DNA of 64,000 nucleotides from Parvibaculum sp. (GCF_019635935.1 NZ_JAHBYN010000001.1:3129532-3193531), one strand, 5' to 3'. Shown: positions 43,296 to 52,510, counted from the first letter of the stretch. Made by a program: numbers and translations. The notes: generated by a model not told the origin, from the letters alone.

Positions 43296-43739
43296 CAAGA
43301 AGCGGTTCTCGACCGGACCTTCGCGGCGCTCGCCGACCCCACGCGACGCGCGCTGCTCGCCCGTCTCGAAGGGGAGGATGCCCTGACCGTGAGCGAACTC
43401 GCCAGGCCGTTCAAGATGTCGCTGCCCGCCGTGATGAAACATCTCGATGTGTTGTCCGACGCCGGTTTGATCGAGAAAACCAAAACCGGGCGCACCGTAA
43501 CTTGCGAGCTCAACGCAGGGCCCATGGAGGAAGCGATGCAGTGGTTGATCCGCTATCAGCGCTTCTGGTCCGGCGCGCTCGACAGGCTCGCCTCATTTCT
43601 GGAGGAAGACGAATGTCCGCCAACGCCAACGTCCAAGATCATTCCGCTCCCGCGGCGCGGCCGAGCCTCACCCTCAAAAAGCGTCTCAAGGCCTCGCCCG
43701 CCCGCGTCTACGCCGCCTGGACGGACGCCGCGCAAATGA
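43284..43739 (+). CDS. ArsR/SdpR-family HTH transcriptional regulator
   Basis: A 151-residue protein. The winged HTH occupies residues about 10-95: DRTFAALADPTRRALLARL, SELARPFKMSLPAVMKHLDV (recognition helix region) and AGLIEKTKTGRTVTCEL. There is no metal-binding Cys pair of the ArsR/SmtB type. This is the class that pairs with SRPBCC/AHSA1 proteins. The start is ATG 43284, which coincides with the predicted transcription start, so the mRNA is probably leaderless. The frame runs 127 bases into the next gene, giving a basic Pro/Arg/Ser-rich tail of about 40 residues that most relatives lack. Confidence 0.88.
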   Translation: MVKYQEAVLDRTFAALADPTRRALLARLEGEDALTVSELARPFKMSLPAVMKHLDVLSDAGLIEKTKTGRTVTCELNAGPMEEAMQWLIRYQRFWSGALDRLASFLEEDECPPTPTSKIIPLPRRGRASPSKSVSRPRPPASTPPGRTPRK

Positions 43740-44077
43740 TGCAGTGGTTCGGGCCTGAAAACGTGGTCATGAAGGAGGCCGAGTGCGATCCGCGCGTCGG
43801 CGGCCGCTTCCGTGCCGTGATGATCGAGAATACCGGCGACCGCCATGAGGTCGGTGGCACCTATCTCGAACTGGTGCCGAACGAAAAGCTTGTTTTCAGC
43901 TGGTCATGGATCACGACGCCGGAGCGCGAGTCGCAGGTCACGGTGACGCTGAAAGCCGATGGCGACGAAACGATCCTGACGCTCCATCACGAACAACTGT
44001 TCGACGAAGCGTCGCGCGCCGGCCACGAGCATGGCTGGACGGGATCGCTCAACAAGCTGGAAGAATTCTTCGCGTGA
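43613..44077 (+). CDS. SRPBCC (AHSA1-like, START/Bet v1 fold) protein
   Basis: A 154-residue ligand-binding-fold protein. Typical features are TLKKRLKASPARVYAAWTDA, MMQWFGPENV, ECDPRVGGRF, GTYLELVPNEKLVFSW and the C-terminal GHEHGWTGSLNKLEEFF. Such proteins are regularly encoded right after SdpR-type regulators and probably bind a small hydrophobic ligand. ATG 43613 lies inside the end of arsR (overlap 127 bases), so expression is likely coupled. Confidence 0.9.
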   Translation: MSANANVQDHSAPAARPSLTLKKRLKASPARVYAAWTDAAQMMQWFGPENVVMKEAECDPRVGGRFRAVMIENTGDRHEVGGTYLELVPNEKLVFSWSWITTPERESQVTVTLKADGDETILTLHHEQLFDEASRAGHEHGWTGSLNKLEEFFA

Positions 44078-44124
44078 TGCCGGCACCGGCTGCCGTGTCT
44101 TTGCGCTGAGAGAGGAGAGATTAG

Positions 44125-44478
44125 ATGACCTACGTTGACGGATTTGTACTTGCCGTTCCGAAGAAGAACATCGACGCCTACAGGCGCATGTCGCGCAAGG
44201 CCGGCAAGATCTGGATAGAATATGGTGCGCTCGAGTACAAGGAGTGTGTCGGCGAGGACCTCGACATCAAGGGTGTGCTGACCTTCCCGAAGGGTATCAA
44301 GGTGAAAAAGGGGGAGACTGTCGTCTTCGCCTGGATTTCCTACAAGTCGCGCGCCCATCGCGACAAGGTCAACGCGAAAGTGATGGCCGATCCGCGCCTC
44401 GCGAAGATGCCCCACCCGATGCCGTTCGATCACACACGCATGATGTATGGCGGGTTCAAGCCGATCGTCGATCTTTGA
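44125..44478 (+). CDS. DUF1428 family protein (YbaA-like)
   Basis: A 117-residue single-domain protein with the DUF1428 signature: YVDGFVLAVPKKNIDAYRRM, WIEYGALEYKECVGED, FAWISYKSRAHRDKVNAKVM and PFDHTRMMYGGFKPIV. The fold is a dimeric alpha/beta barrel; no activity is established. A GAGAGGAGAG ribosome-binding site precedes ATG 44125. It follows the SRPBCC gene by 47 bases, in the same presumed transcript. Confidence 0.9.
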   Translation: MTYVDGFVLAVPKKNIDAYRRMSRKAGKIWIEYGALEYKECVGEDLDIKGVLTFPKGIKVKKGETVVFAWISYKSRAHRDKVNAKVMADPRLAKMPHPMPFDHTRMMYGGFKPIVDL

Positions 44479-44503
44479 TCTTGAAACCGGGAGGAGGACG
44501 AAG

Positions 44504-45235
44504 ATGGAACCGCAAAAAATCGTCTCTCGCGACGAGTGGCTCTCGGCCCGCAAGGCGCTGCTGGCCGAGGAGAAGGCGCTGACGCGCGAGCGCGACCGCG
44601 TGGCCACGTTGCGCCGCGATCTGCCCTGGGTGAAAGTGGAAACGGACTACGTGTTCGAGACGCCGGCCGGAAAGCGCCGGCTGATCGAACTCTTCGGCCC
44701 GCGAAGTCAACTCATCGTCCAGCATTTCATGTTGACGCCGGGCTCCGATCATATCTGTCCCGGCTGTTCGCTCGGCGCCGACCACGTGGACGCGGCGCGT
44801 CAGCACTTCGAACAGGCCGATCTTTCATTCGTCGCGATTTCCCGCGCCACGTTGCCCGAGATCGAAGCCGTGAAGAGGCGCATGGGCTGGCGCTTCGATT
44901 GGGTTTCCTCCTACGGCACCTCCTTCAACTACGATTTCGGCGTGTCCTTCACGCCCGAACAGGTGGCAAGCGGAAATGCCGGTTACAACTACGGCACATC
45001 CCCCTTTGCCCTTGAGGATCTGCACGGCATGAGTGTTTTCGCGCGCAACGACGAAGGCGACATCTTCCACACCTATTCGACCTATGCGCGGGGCACTGAA
45101 ACCGTGGTCGGCGCCTTCAACTACCTCGACATGGTGCCCAAGGGCCGCAACGAGAACGGCATCATGAGCTGGGTGAAGCTTCACGATGAGTATGAAAACG
45201 CCGGCAATGTCATATCCTGCTGCACGGCGGAGTAG
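44504..45235 (+). CDS. DUF899 family thioredoxin-like protein
   Basis: A 243-residue member of DUF899. Features are VSRDEWLSARKALLAEEKAL at the N-terminus, LPWVKVETDYVFETPAGKR, QLIVQHFMLTP, a CPGC motif (HICPGCSLGADHV), SFVAISRATL and GWRFDWVSSYGTSFNYDFGV. It ends in a CC pair near the C-terminus (ISCCTAE). The CPGC motif sits where thioredoxins have their redox Cys pair, so a redox function is likely but undefined. ATG 44504 is 25 bases after DUF1428. It shares the arsR transcript by orientation and spacing. Confidence 0.9.
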   Translation: MEPQKIVSRDEWLSARKALLAEEKALTRERDRVATLRRDLPWVKVETDYVFETPAGKRRLIELFGPRSQLIVQHFMLTPGSDHICPGCSLGADHVDAARQHFEQADLSFVAISRATLPEIEAVKRRMGWRFDWVSSYGTSFNYDFGVSFTPEQVASGNAGYNYGTSPFALEDLHGMSVFARNDEGDIFHTYSTYARGTETVVGAFNYLDMVPKGRNENGIMSWVKLHDEYENAGNVISCCTAE

Positions 45236-45280
45236 TGTCCGCGCTTCCGCTTTCTTGGAGCGTATCGAAGGAAAGTTCCG

Positions 45281-45775
45281 ATGAAACTGCCCGCCCGGGA
45301 GATCACCACGTGCCTCTGGTACGATTCGGAGGCCGAAGAGGCCGTGAAGTTCTATATGTCGGTCTTCAAGGACGCGAAGATGGGCAGGATCACGTGCTAT
45401 GGCGAGGAAGGACACGATATCCATGGCCGCGAGGCCGGATCGGTGATGACGGTCGAATTCGAGATCGCAGGCCGTAAATTCGTCGCCATCAATGGTGGCC
45501 CGGTCTTCAAGTTCGATGAGGCGATCTCGTTCCAGATCCATTGCGACACGCAAGATGAGATCGATTACTTCTGGTCGAAGCTCTCCGAAGGCGGCGAGGA
45601 GAGCGTCTGCGGCTGGCTGAAGGACAAGTTCGGCCTGTCCTGGCAGGTTGTGCCGTCCCTATTGCCTGAAATGTTGCTCGACATCGATACGGCGAAGTCG
45701 CAGCGCGTCGTCAAGGCCTTCATGCAGATGAAGAAATTCGATATCGAAGCGTTGAAGCAGGCCTATGCGGCGTGA
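45281..45775 (+). CDS. VOC family (PhnB-like) protein
   Basis: A 164-residue vicinal-oxygen-chelate fold protein of the group once labelled 3-demethylubiquinone methyltransferase-like. It has ITTCLWYDSEAEEAVKFYMS, a GSVMTVEFEIAGRKFVAINGG strand pair, CDTQDEIDYFWSKL, and CGWLKDKFGLSWQVVP. It is the last member of the arsR-SRPBCC-DUF1428-DUF899-VOC series; such sets recur in soil bacteria and likely act together on a small molecule. The metal and substrate are unknown. Confidence 0.9.
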   Translation: MKLPAREITTCLWYDSEAEEAVKFYMSVFKDAKMGRITCYGEEGHDIHGREAGSVMTVEFEIAGRKFVAINGGPVFKFDEAISFQIHCDTQDEIDYFWSKLSEGGEESVCGWLKDKFGLSWQVVPSLLPEMLLDIDTAKSQRVVKAFMQMKKFDIEALKQAYAA

Positions 45776-45888
45776 GCGTGTTCCCGCGCAACAAAGCCTG
45801 AGAAAACCTTCGTTGAAAATCGGATCCGGAGGGCCCATCTTCCGGGGCCCACCGCAAGTCGATCATGTGAGTCGGAAGCCGCTCCCCC

Positions 45889-46815
45889 ATGCAGCCCATT
45901 ATTTCCATCGTCAATCTCTCGAAAACCTATGCCGGCGGTTTCCAGGCTTTGAAGAACGTCGACCTGGAAATCCGAAAAGGTGAAATTTTTGCGCTGTTGG
46001 GGCCGAACGGTGCCGGCAAGACGACGCTGATCAGCATTGTCTGCGGCATCGTCAATCCGGGCGGCGGGCGCGTGCTGGCTGGCGGTCACGACATCCTCCG
46101 CGATTTTCGCGCCGCCCGCTCGCTGATCGGCCTCGTGCCGCAGGAGCTGACGACAGACGGCTTCGAAAGCGTACTTGCGACAGTAACCTTCAGCCGCGGC
46201 CTTTTCGGCAAGCCGCCGAACCCCGGCTACATTGAAAAGCTGCTGCGCGACCTGTCGCTCTGGAGCAAAAAGGACGACCGTATCATGACGCTCTCGGGCG
46301 GCATGAAGCGCCGCGTGATGATTGCCAAGGCGCTGAGCCACGAACCGGAAATCCTGTTCCTCGACGAGCCGACCGCCGGCGTCGATGTCGAATTGCGGCG
46401 CGACATGTGGGAGATGGTCCGCCATCTGCGCGAAAACGGCACGACAATCATCCTGACGACGCACTACATCGAAGAGGCCGAGGAAATGGCCGATCGCATC
46501 GGTGTCATCAGCAACGGAGAGATCGTACTGGTCGAGGAAAAGCACGCACTGATGGCGAAGCTGGGCAAGAAGCAGTTGACCCTGCACTTGCAAACGCCAA
46601 TTGAGCGCGTGCCGGACGGGCTCAACGGCTACCGCCTCGATCTTGCGGAAGACGGCCGTGCGCTGGTCTACACTTTCGATGCCCAGAGCGAGGATACCGG
46701 CATCCCGGTGTTGCTGAAGCGCCTCGGCGATCTCGGCATCGACTTCCGGGATTTGCAGACGAGCCAGAGTTCGCTGGAAGACATTTTTGTCAGTCTCGTG
46801 AGGGCGCGGCCATGA
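45889..46815 (+). CDS. ABC transporter ATP-binding protein (YadG-like)
   Basis: A 308-residue ATPase. Walker A is [10 protein letters not shown] near residue 42, the Q-loop VPQEL, the signature LSGGMKRRV, Walker [14 protein letters not shown] and the switch [14 protein letters not shown]. The C-terminal 80 residues form the extra domain seen in drug- and lipid-exporting ABC-2 systems. It overlaps the permease gene by four bases. The YadG/YadH-like pair probably exports a hydrophobic compound. Confidence 0.93.
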   Translation: MQPIISIVNLSKTYAGGFQALKNVDLEIRKGEIFALLGPNGAGKTTLISIVCGIVNPGGGRVLAGGHDILRDFRAARSLIGLVPQELTTDGFESVLATVTFSRGLFGKPPNPGYIEKLLRDLSLWSKKDDRIMTLSGGMKRRVMIAKALSHEPEILFLDEPTAGVDVELRRDMWEMVRHLRENGTTIILTTHYIEEAEEMADRIGVISNGEIVLVEEKHALMAKLGKKQLTLHLQTPIERVPDGLNGYRLDLAEDGRALVYTFDAQSEDTGIPVLLKRLGDLGIDFRDLQTSQSSLEDIFVSLVRARP

Positions 46816-47573
46816 ACCTCTATGCCGTTCGTGCGATCTACACCTTCGAAATGGCGCGCACCTTCCGCACGCTGCTGCAAAGCATCGTCTCGCCGGTCAT
46901 CTCGACCTCGCTCTATTTCATCGTCTTCGGCGCCGCCATCGGCTCGCGCATCACCGAGATCGACGGCATTCCCTACGGTGCCTTCATCATCCCGGGCCTG
47001 CTGATGCTGACCATGCTCACCGAAAGCATTTCCAATGCCTCCTTCGGCATCTACATGCCGAAATACTCGGGCACCATCTACGAGGTTCTCTCGGCGCCGG
47101 TTTCCGGTCTCGAGATCGTCATCGGCTATGTTGGTGCCGCCGCGTCGAAATCGATCATACTCGGCGTCATCATTCTGATAACGGCGCGCGCCTTCGTCGA
47201 CTACGAGATCGCGCATCCTTTCTGGATGTTGTCTTTCCTCGTCCTCACCGCGCTCACATTCAGCTTGTTCGGGTTCATTCTCGGTGTCTGGGCCGACAGC
47301 TTCGAACGGCTGCAGCTCGTCCCCATGCTGATCGTCCTGCCATTGACCTTTCTGGGCGGCAGCTTTTACTCGATTTCGATGCTGCCGCCCTTCTGGCAGA
47401 CGGTGACGCTCTTCAATCCGGTGGTCTACCTGATCAGTGGCTTCCGCTGGGCGTTCTATGGCAGCGGCGATGTCGGCCTCGGCATCAGCCTGGCCATGAC
47501 GTTCGGTTTCCTCGCGCTATGCATTGCGGGGCTGGTCTACATCTTCAAGACCGGCTACCGGCTGAAAGTGTAA
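46812..47573 (+). CDS. ABC-2 type permease (YadH-like)
   Basis: A 253-residue membrane protein with six hydrophobic segments and the ABC-2 permease layout: [40 protein letters not shown], a [20 protein letters not shown] loop, [20 protein letters not shown] and [17 protein letters not shown]. It is translationally coupled to the ATPase and ends four bases from the convergent SLC13 gene. Substrate unknown. Confidence 0.92.
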   Translation: MNLYAVRAIYTFEMARTFRTLLQSIVSPVISTSLYFIVFGAAIGSRITEIDGIPYGAFIIPGLLMLTMLTESISNASFGIYMPKYSGTIYEVLSAPVSGLEIVIGYVGAAASKSIILGVIILITARAFVDYEIAHPFWMLSFLVLTALTFSLFGFILGVWADSFERLQLVPMLIVLPLTFLGGSFYSISMLPPFWQTVTLFNPVVYLISGFRWAFYGSGDVGLGISLAMTFGFLALCIAGLVYIFKTGYRLKV

Positions 47574-47577
47574 AACG

Positions 47578-49452
47578 TCAGAGCGGCCAGACCAGCAGCA
47601 ACATCGGCACACCGACCGCAATCACGATGAGTTCGAGCGGCAGGCCGAGGCGCCAGTAGTCGCCAAAACTGAAGCCGCCGGGCCCGAGGATCAGCGTGTT
47701 GTTCTGGTGCCCGATCGGCGTCAGGAAGGCGCAGGAAGCGCCGACGGCGACCGCCATCAGAAACGGGTCGGCGCTTGTGCCAAGTTGTTCGGCTGTCCCG
47801 ATCGCGATCGGGCACATCACGGCCGCCGTCGCCGCATTGTTCATGAAGTCCGACAAGGTCATGGTCACGATCAGGATCAGCGTCAGGGCGATCACGGCAT
47901 GGCCCTGGGCCAGCGTCTCGAGCATGACGCGCGCAATCAGGTCGGCGGTACCCGTCGTTGCCATGGCGCCTGCCACGGGTATGAGGGCGCCGAGCAGGAC
48001 AATCACGGGCCAGTCGACGGCATTATAGACGGATCGCGGCGAAATCACGCGCAGGGCCATCGAGGCGAGGACACCGCCGGCAAATGAAATGGCGGCGGGG
48101 ACAAGGCCGAAGGCGGCGCCGCCAACGGCGACGGCCATGATGCCGCTCGCTGTCAGGGCCTGTCGTGGTTCGGGAATGCGCAGCGCGCGTTCGGCCAGCG
48201 GCACGCAGCCGAACTGCGAGGCGAATTCGTTCAGCGTCTCCGGCCGGCCTTGCATCAACAGAACGTCGCCGGGCTGGATCGTCATGGTGCGCAGCCGCGC
48301 CATCGAACGCCGCCCTTGCCGCGAAACGGCAAGAAGGTTGATGTCGTAGCGTGTGCGCAGACGGATATCCGAGGCGGATCGGCCGGCAAAGGCGGAGTCG
48401 GGCAGAACCGCCAGTTCCATCAGGACGACATCGTCGGATTGAATCGCCTTGCGGCGCTTGTCCGTGGAGTCGTCTTCGTCCGCCGGTTCATTGTCGGCAT
48501 CCTTGCTTTCGGTGTCGTCGCCGGCCTCATCGCCTTCTTCAGCATCTTCCTTTCCGGTGTTGCGAACGTCTTCTTCCAGCTTGAGGCCGAGTGCGGATAG
48601 CGCGGATACGAGCCCCTCGGGCTCCGCTTCGATAACCAGGATGTCGCCGCGCGTCACTTCACGAAACGGACTTGGCGCCGGAATGCGCACCTCGTTGCGC
48701 ACAAGGCCGATTATCTGGGCGTCGGCTTCCTCCAGCACCTTGTCGATCTCGCGCAAGGTCATGCCCTTGGCCTTGCTTTTCTCGGTGACGCGCGCTTCGG
48801 TCAGGTAGGCGCCGGTTTCGAAGCCCTCCGTGCCGGCGCGCTCGCGCACCGGAACGAGCCAGCGGCTGAAAATCACCACAAAGATCACGCCGGCCGCCGC
48901 GACGGCCAGCCCGACCGGGGCGAAGTCGAACATGGCAAAACTGCCCGCGCCGGTTTCGGCGCGAAAACCCGAAACGATCAGGTTGGGTGGCGTGCCGATC
49001 AGCGTGGTCATGCCGCCAAGGATCGAACCGAAGGCCAGTGGCATCAGCACCTTGCCGGGTGGCAGGTTCTGCTTCGCGGCGACCTGAACCGCGACCGGCA
49101 TCAGAAGCGCCAGCGCACCGACATTGTTCATGAAGGCCGAAAGAACGGCAGCCAGGCCGGTCAGGGCGGCGATGGTTGTGAGGGCGCCGGCCGATTGCGG
49201 CAAGGCGATGCGTGTAAGCGCATCGACCGCGCCGGACTGTTGCAATCCGCCGCTGAGGATCAACACACAGGCAACGGTGATGACCGCCGGATGCCCGAAT
49301 CCCGCGAAAGCCGTCGCGCTCGGCACAAGTCCGGCCAGCACACAGGCCAGCAGCGACGCCAGCGCCACCATATCGTGGCGCCAGCGTCCCCACAGGAACA
49401 TCGCAATAGTGCCCGCCAGTATGGCGAGAATGACGGCTTGGTCTTGAGTCAT
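47578..49452 (-). CDS. SLC13/DASS-like permease with two RCK_C domains
   Basis: A 624-residue anion transporter. The first membrane half (about 1-185) includes SAFMNNVGALALLMPVAV and GGMTTLIGTPPNLIVSGF. Two TrkA-C/RCK_C domains (about 210-285 and 335-415) sit in the central cytoplasmic loop. Between them is a very acidic linker (residues about 290-330: ten or more Asp/Glu in stretches such as DAEEGDEAGDDTESKDADNE). The second half carries SDFMNNAATAAVMCPIAIG and GHQNNTLILGPGGF. It resembles Na+-coupled sulfate or dicarboxylate carriers. ATG 49452 is used; the longer frame to 49581 is unconserved. Confidence 0.87.
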   Translation of the reverse strand: MTQDQAVILAILAGTIAMFLWGRWRHDMVALASLLACVLAGLVPSATAFAGFGHPAVITVACVLILSGGLQQSGAVDALTRIALPQSAGALTTIAALTGLAAVLSAFMNNVGALALLMPVAVQVAAKQNLPPGKVLMPLAFGSILGGMTTLIGTPPNLIVSGFRAETGAGSFAMFDFAPVGLAVAAAGVIFVVIFSRWLVPVRERAGTEGFETGAYLTEARVTEKSKAKGMTLREIDKVLEEADAQIIGLVRNEVRIPAPSPFREVTRGDILVIEAEPEGLVSALSALGLKLEEDVRNTGKEDAEEGDEAGDDTESKDADNEPADEDDSTDKRRKAIQSDDVVLMELAVLPDSAFAGRSASDIRLRTRYDINLLAVSRQGRRSMARLRTMTIQPGDVLLMQGRPETLNEFASQFGCVPLAERALRIPEPRQALTASGIMAVAVGGAAFGLVPAAISFAGGVLASMALRVISPRSVYNAVDWPVIVLLGALIPVAGAMATTGTADLIARVMLETLAQGHAVIALTLILIVTMTLSDFMNNAATAAVMCPIAIGTAEQLGTSADPFLMAVAVGASCAFLTPIGHQNNTLILGPGGFSFGDYWRLGLPLELIVIAVGVPMLLLVWPL

Positions 49453-49531
49453 GAACCGCATCCGGTCGATGGTTCCACCGCAGGCATTCCGAGCCTCGCC
49501 ACAAATATGTCCTGCGTCAACCGAACGCGTT

Positions 49532-50578
49532 TCATCGGAGGCGCGCCGGTCCGATGCCCATCGTCTCGGCCAGAAGCTCATAGGACCGCAACCGGTCTTT
49601 CTGATCGTAGGTGATCGTGAGAATCACGAAATCGTCGACCCCGTATGTCTCGCCCATTGCCAACAGCCGCGCGCGTACCTGTTCGGGCGCTCCGGTGATG
49701 CCGCGCTGTTCGATGGCGCGCAGCATGACGCGATCCTCGTCCGTGTAGGGATATTCCAGCGCCTCGTCGATCGACGGAAAGGACCCGGCGCGGTTTTGCA
49801 GAAGATGCATCACCCACAGGTTGCGCGAAGCGGAAATTCGCTTCGCTTCTTCCTCCGTATCCGCCACCGTGACGGATACGGCCAGCGAACCGCGCGGCGA
49901 GGAAAGATTTCGCGAGGCACGGAAGTTCCGCCGGTAGAGTTCCAGCGGCTGCGTGCCGGCATCCTGGTTGATGAAGTGAGCGAAACAATAGGCCATGCCG
50001 AATTGCGCGGCGATGACGGCGCCGTCGCCGCCCGATCCCAGCATCCAGAGATCCGGCATGCCCGGCCCGCGTGGCGTCGCGTGAAGTCCCACATAGGGAT
50101 GATCGGCCGGAAAGCCGCCAGCCTCGCCGGCGAGCCCCTGCGCGTCTTCGAGGAACTGTGTCAGCAATTCCACCTGTTGTGGAAAGACGCCGACATCATA
50201 AGCCTGCGGCCCCGGCTGCAGCGCTCGAGAGGTACGCATGTCGCCGCCCGGTGCGCGGCCGAGGCCGAGATCGATTCGTCCGGGATAGAGCGTTTCGAGC
50301 ACGCGGAAGCACTCGGCGACTTTCAATGGGCTGTAATGCGGCAACATCACGCCGCCCGAACCGACGCGTATATGCGATGTCGCGCCCGCCACCGCGGAGA
50401 TGAGCACTTCCGGCGCAGAGCCAGCGAAGGAAGATGTGTTGTGGTGCTCGGCCAGCCAGTAGCGACGATAGCCGAAGCGCTCGGCGGCACGCGCCAGTTC
50501 GATCGTATTGGCGATGGCCTCGGCCGCGCCGCCGCCCTTGCGGATCGGCGACTGGTCGAGGACGCTCAATGTCACCAT
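49532..50578 (-). CDS. LLM class flavin-dependent oxidoreductase (luciferase-like)
   Basis: A 348-residue TIM-barrel flavoenzyme of the MsnO8-like group: VTLSVLDQSPIRKGG at the start, RYWLAEHHNTSSFAGSAPEVLI, IRVGSGGVMLPHYSPLKVAE and RIDLGLGRAPGGD. The C-terminus is GAPEQVRARLLAMGETYGVDDFVILT. It uses FMNH2 from a separate reductase; substrate unknown. Strand and position make it independent of the SLC13 gene, whose start is 80 bases away on the same strand. Confidence 0.92.
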   Translation of the reverse strand: MVTLSVLDQSPIRKGGGAAEAIANTIELARAAERFGYRRYWLAEHHNTSSFAGSAPEVLISAVAGATSHIRVGSGGVMLPHYSPLKVAECFRVLETLYPGRIDLGLGRAPGGDMRTSRALQPGPQAYDVGVFPQQVELLTQFLEDAQGLAGEAGGFPADHPYVGLHATPRGPGMPDLWMLGSGGDGAVIAAQFGMAYCFAHFINQDAGTQPLELYRRNFRASRNLSSPRGSLAVSVTVADTEEEAKRISASRNLWVMHLLQNRAGSFPSIDEALEYPYTDEDRVMLRAIEQRGITGAPEQVRARLLAMGETYGVDDFVILTITYDQKDRLRSYELLAETMGIGPARLR

Positions 50579-50800
50579 GGGAAATTTTTCCTCGTTCCGG
50601 TGGCGCCGTCTGGGACAGGATTGGGCCGGGTATCTGCCGCAATGCGCGTTTGTAGCAGGGCGCGTGGCCTTTCCAAACCGAAACGGAATGATTCGTCGCG
50701 ACGCACCTTGCCACGCGTTAAAACCGCGTTAACCGCCGCGATCCATCATCGACAAAGGTGGACGATGCCGCGCGCGTCGCCACAAATCAGGGGAAAGTCA

Positions 50801-51364
50801 ATGACGACCAGGGAGGAGATGATCGAAGCCGCCAGGGCGACGACGACGCGATTCATCCGCCTGTCCGAATTGGCGGATCCGATGACGAAGTTCATGCTCG
50901 ATTACTGGACCCTGAAAAAGGGAGACCGGCCGATGCCGGCTCTTGCGGACCTGAATCTCGCGGACTTCGCGCGCTATGCGCCGAAAATCTTGATCGTTCA
51001 GGTCGATCGCGATCCCTTCGAATTGACATTCCGCCTTGTCGGCGAGGACGTGATCGCCAATTTCGGTTTCAATCCGAAAGGCCGCTCCTTGTTGTCGCTC
51101 AACGAGGAACTCCCGGGTCTCGGTACGCTGCTGCACGAATTCTTCAAATGGGTCGTGACGGCGCGTCGCGCCGTCGGCGCGGGCGGAACCCAGGACCTGG
51201 TCGACAGGAGCTACAACAACTACGAAGCGATCTACCTGCCATTGTCGAGCGACGGCGAACATGTCGACCGCATTATCGCCGCCACGGTCTACTATTCCAA
51301 CACAGGCGCGACAGAGCGCTGGACCACGACGTCGCTTCCGCATGCAATGCCGCGCGTGCCTTGA
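50801..51364 (+). CDS. PAS_5-like domain protein, copy A
   Basis: A 187-residue cytoplasmic protein with the alphaproteobacterial PAS_5 pattern: FMLDYWTLKKGDRPMPALAD, FARYAPKILIVQVDRDPFEL, FRLVGEDVIANFGFNPKGRS and YEAIYLPLSSDGEHVDRIIAA. The family has no proven activity; it is a stand-alone sensor-like domain without kinase or HTH. ATG 50801 follows a GGGGAAAG site. A paralogue is encoded at 51989, beyond a thioesterase gene. About a third of the positions look identical by eye. Confidence 0.85.
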   Translation: MTTREEMIEAARATTTRFIRLSELADPMTKFMLDYWTLKKGDRPMPALADLNLADFARYAPKILIVQVDRDPFELTFRLVGEDVIANFGFNPKGRSLLSLNEELPGLGTLLHEFFKWVVTARRAVGAGGTQDLVDRSYNNYEAIYLPLSSDGEHVDRIIAATVYYSNTGATERWTTTSLPHAMPRVP

Positions 51365-51371
51365 CCGGACC

Positions 51372-51815
51372 TCAGGCCGAAAGCGGCCTCTTCTTCACGC
51401 GCTTCACGATGCCGGAAAAGTTGAGCAGGATGCGTTCGTCCGCATCGTGGCCCGTGAACACTTGCCCGCGCAGAAAGACCATGCTCCCCGTGTTGCGCAC
51501 GATGTCGCCGCGCGCCTCGATGAATTCGCCGGCGCCCGCCGCAGCGGTGAATTCGCCGTTGAGCGACAACGTGACCGACGGCCCCTGAAGGACCGACCGG
51601 CCGATCGCGAACAACGAAAAGTCGGCAAAGGTCAGCAGCAGCCCACCATGCAGGAAGCCGCCGCCATTGCAATGATGCGGTTTGGCCTCGAAGGCGCTGG
51701 TGACGCGCCCGTCCGGATGCTGGCGGAAATAGAAGGGTCCGGCATGGTCCTCGAAAGGGTCGTGGCCTTCCCACGTTTCATAGCCGGACAGCCGGCCCGG
51801 CGCCTCGATATTCAT
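51372..51815 (-). CDS. PaaI-like hotdog thioesterase
   Basis: A 147-residue hotdog-fold protein from ATG 51815. It shows YETWEGHDPFEDHAGPFYF, PHHCNGGGFLHGGLLLTFAD (the H-G-G-x-x-x-x-x-x-D active-site pattern of acyl-CoA thioesterases) and a VTLSLNGEFTAAAGAGEFIE strand. It would hydrolyse short or aromatic acyl-CoA esters. The frame is open up to 51989 but the added residues look random. It is convergent with PAS_5 copy A (7 bases between stops) and divergent from copy B. Confidence 0.85.
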   Translation of the reverse strand: MNIEAPGRLSGYETWEGHDPFEDHAGPFYFRQHPDGRVTSAFEAKPHHCNGGGFLHGGLLLTFADFSLFAIGRSVLQGPSVTLSLNGEFTAAAGAGEFIEARGDIVRNTGSMVFLRGQVFTGHDADERILLNFSGIVKRVKKRPLSA

Positions 51816-51988
51816 GAACAGGTCCGCGAGTTGTGAATTTCGGATGCGCGGTTCTATCAGGAACGGCGTTTTTTCCAAACTCCGCGCTTTTCCACACGAT
51901 TTCAGGGGAGATTCATAATCCGTTAGCAGCTTGGGCCCATGCTGTATGTCGAACGGCGAGAGTCGCGGGCAGGTGGGGCGCGAGACCA

Positions 51989-52510
51989 ATGGCGCAGATT
52001 GCGGATTACAAAGACGTCATCGACGGGATCGGTGCGGAATCGGTCGAGTTCCTTCGCCTGAAGGAATTGAAGGAGCCGCTCTGCATTCACATGCTCGAGT
52101 ACTGGAAAAGCGTCCGCGGTTCGCGCGACATGCCGCGTCCCGACGACATGGATCCGATCAAGTTTGCCCGCTTCATGCCCAATCTGCTGATGCTGCAGGT
52201 CAACTGGGATCCGTTCGATCTGACATATCGCCTTCTCGGCGAAGATATCGTCGCGGCGCATGGCGCCAATTTCCGCGGTCGCCGCGTTCTTGACGTCAAC
52301 GAGCACAAGTCCGGATTCGGCTCGCTGCTGTTCGATTTCTACAAGTTTGTCGCCGAATCGCGCCGGCCCTATGCCGCCCGCGGCCGCATGGACTATCCGG
52401 GCCGCGGCGATGTCACGTTCGAGGGCGTCTACCTGCCGCTTTCGATCGGCGGCGAGCGGGCGGACCGCATTCTGGGCGCCTCGATCGCGCGGCCCGTCGC
52501 CGCATTCTGA
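51989..52510 (+). CDS. PAS_5-like domain protein, copy B
   Basis: A 173-residue paralogue of the protein at 50801: VEFLRLKELKEPLCIHMLEY, FARFMPNLLMLQVNWDPFDL, YRLLGEDIVAAHGANFRGRR and FEGVYLPLSIGGERADRILG. The same order of motifs and a similar length show duplication within this region. ATG 51989 is chosen because conservation with copy A begins soon after it. No partner kinase or regulator is adjacent. It is followed after 89 bases by an acyl-CoA dehydrogenase gene. Confidence 0.85.
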   Translation: MAQIADYKDVIDGIGAESVEFLRLKELKEPLCIHMLEYWKSVRGSRDMPRPDDMDPIKFARFMPNLLMLQVNWDPFDLTYRLLGEDIVAAHGANFRGRRVLDVNEHKSGFGSLLFDFYKFVAESRRPYAARGRMDYPGRGDVTFEGVYLPLSIGGERADRILGASIARPVAAF

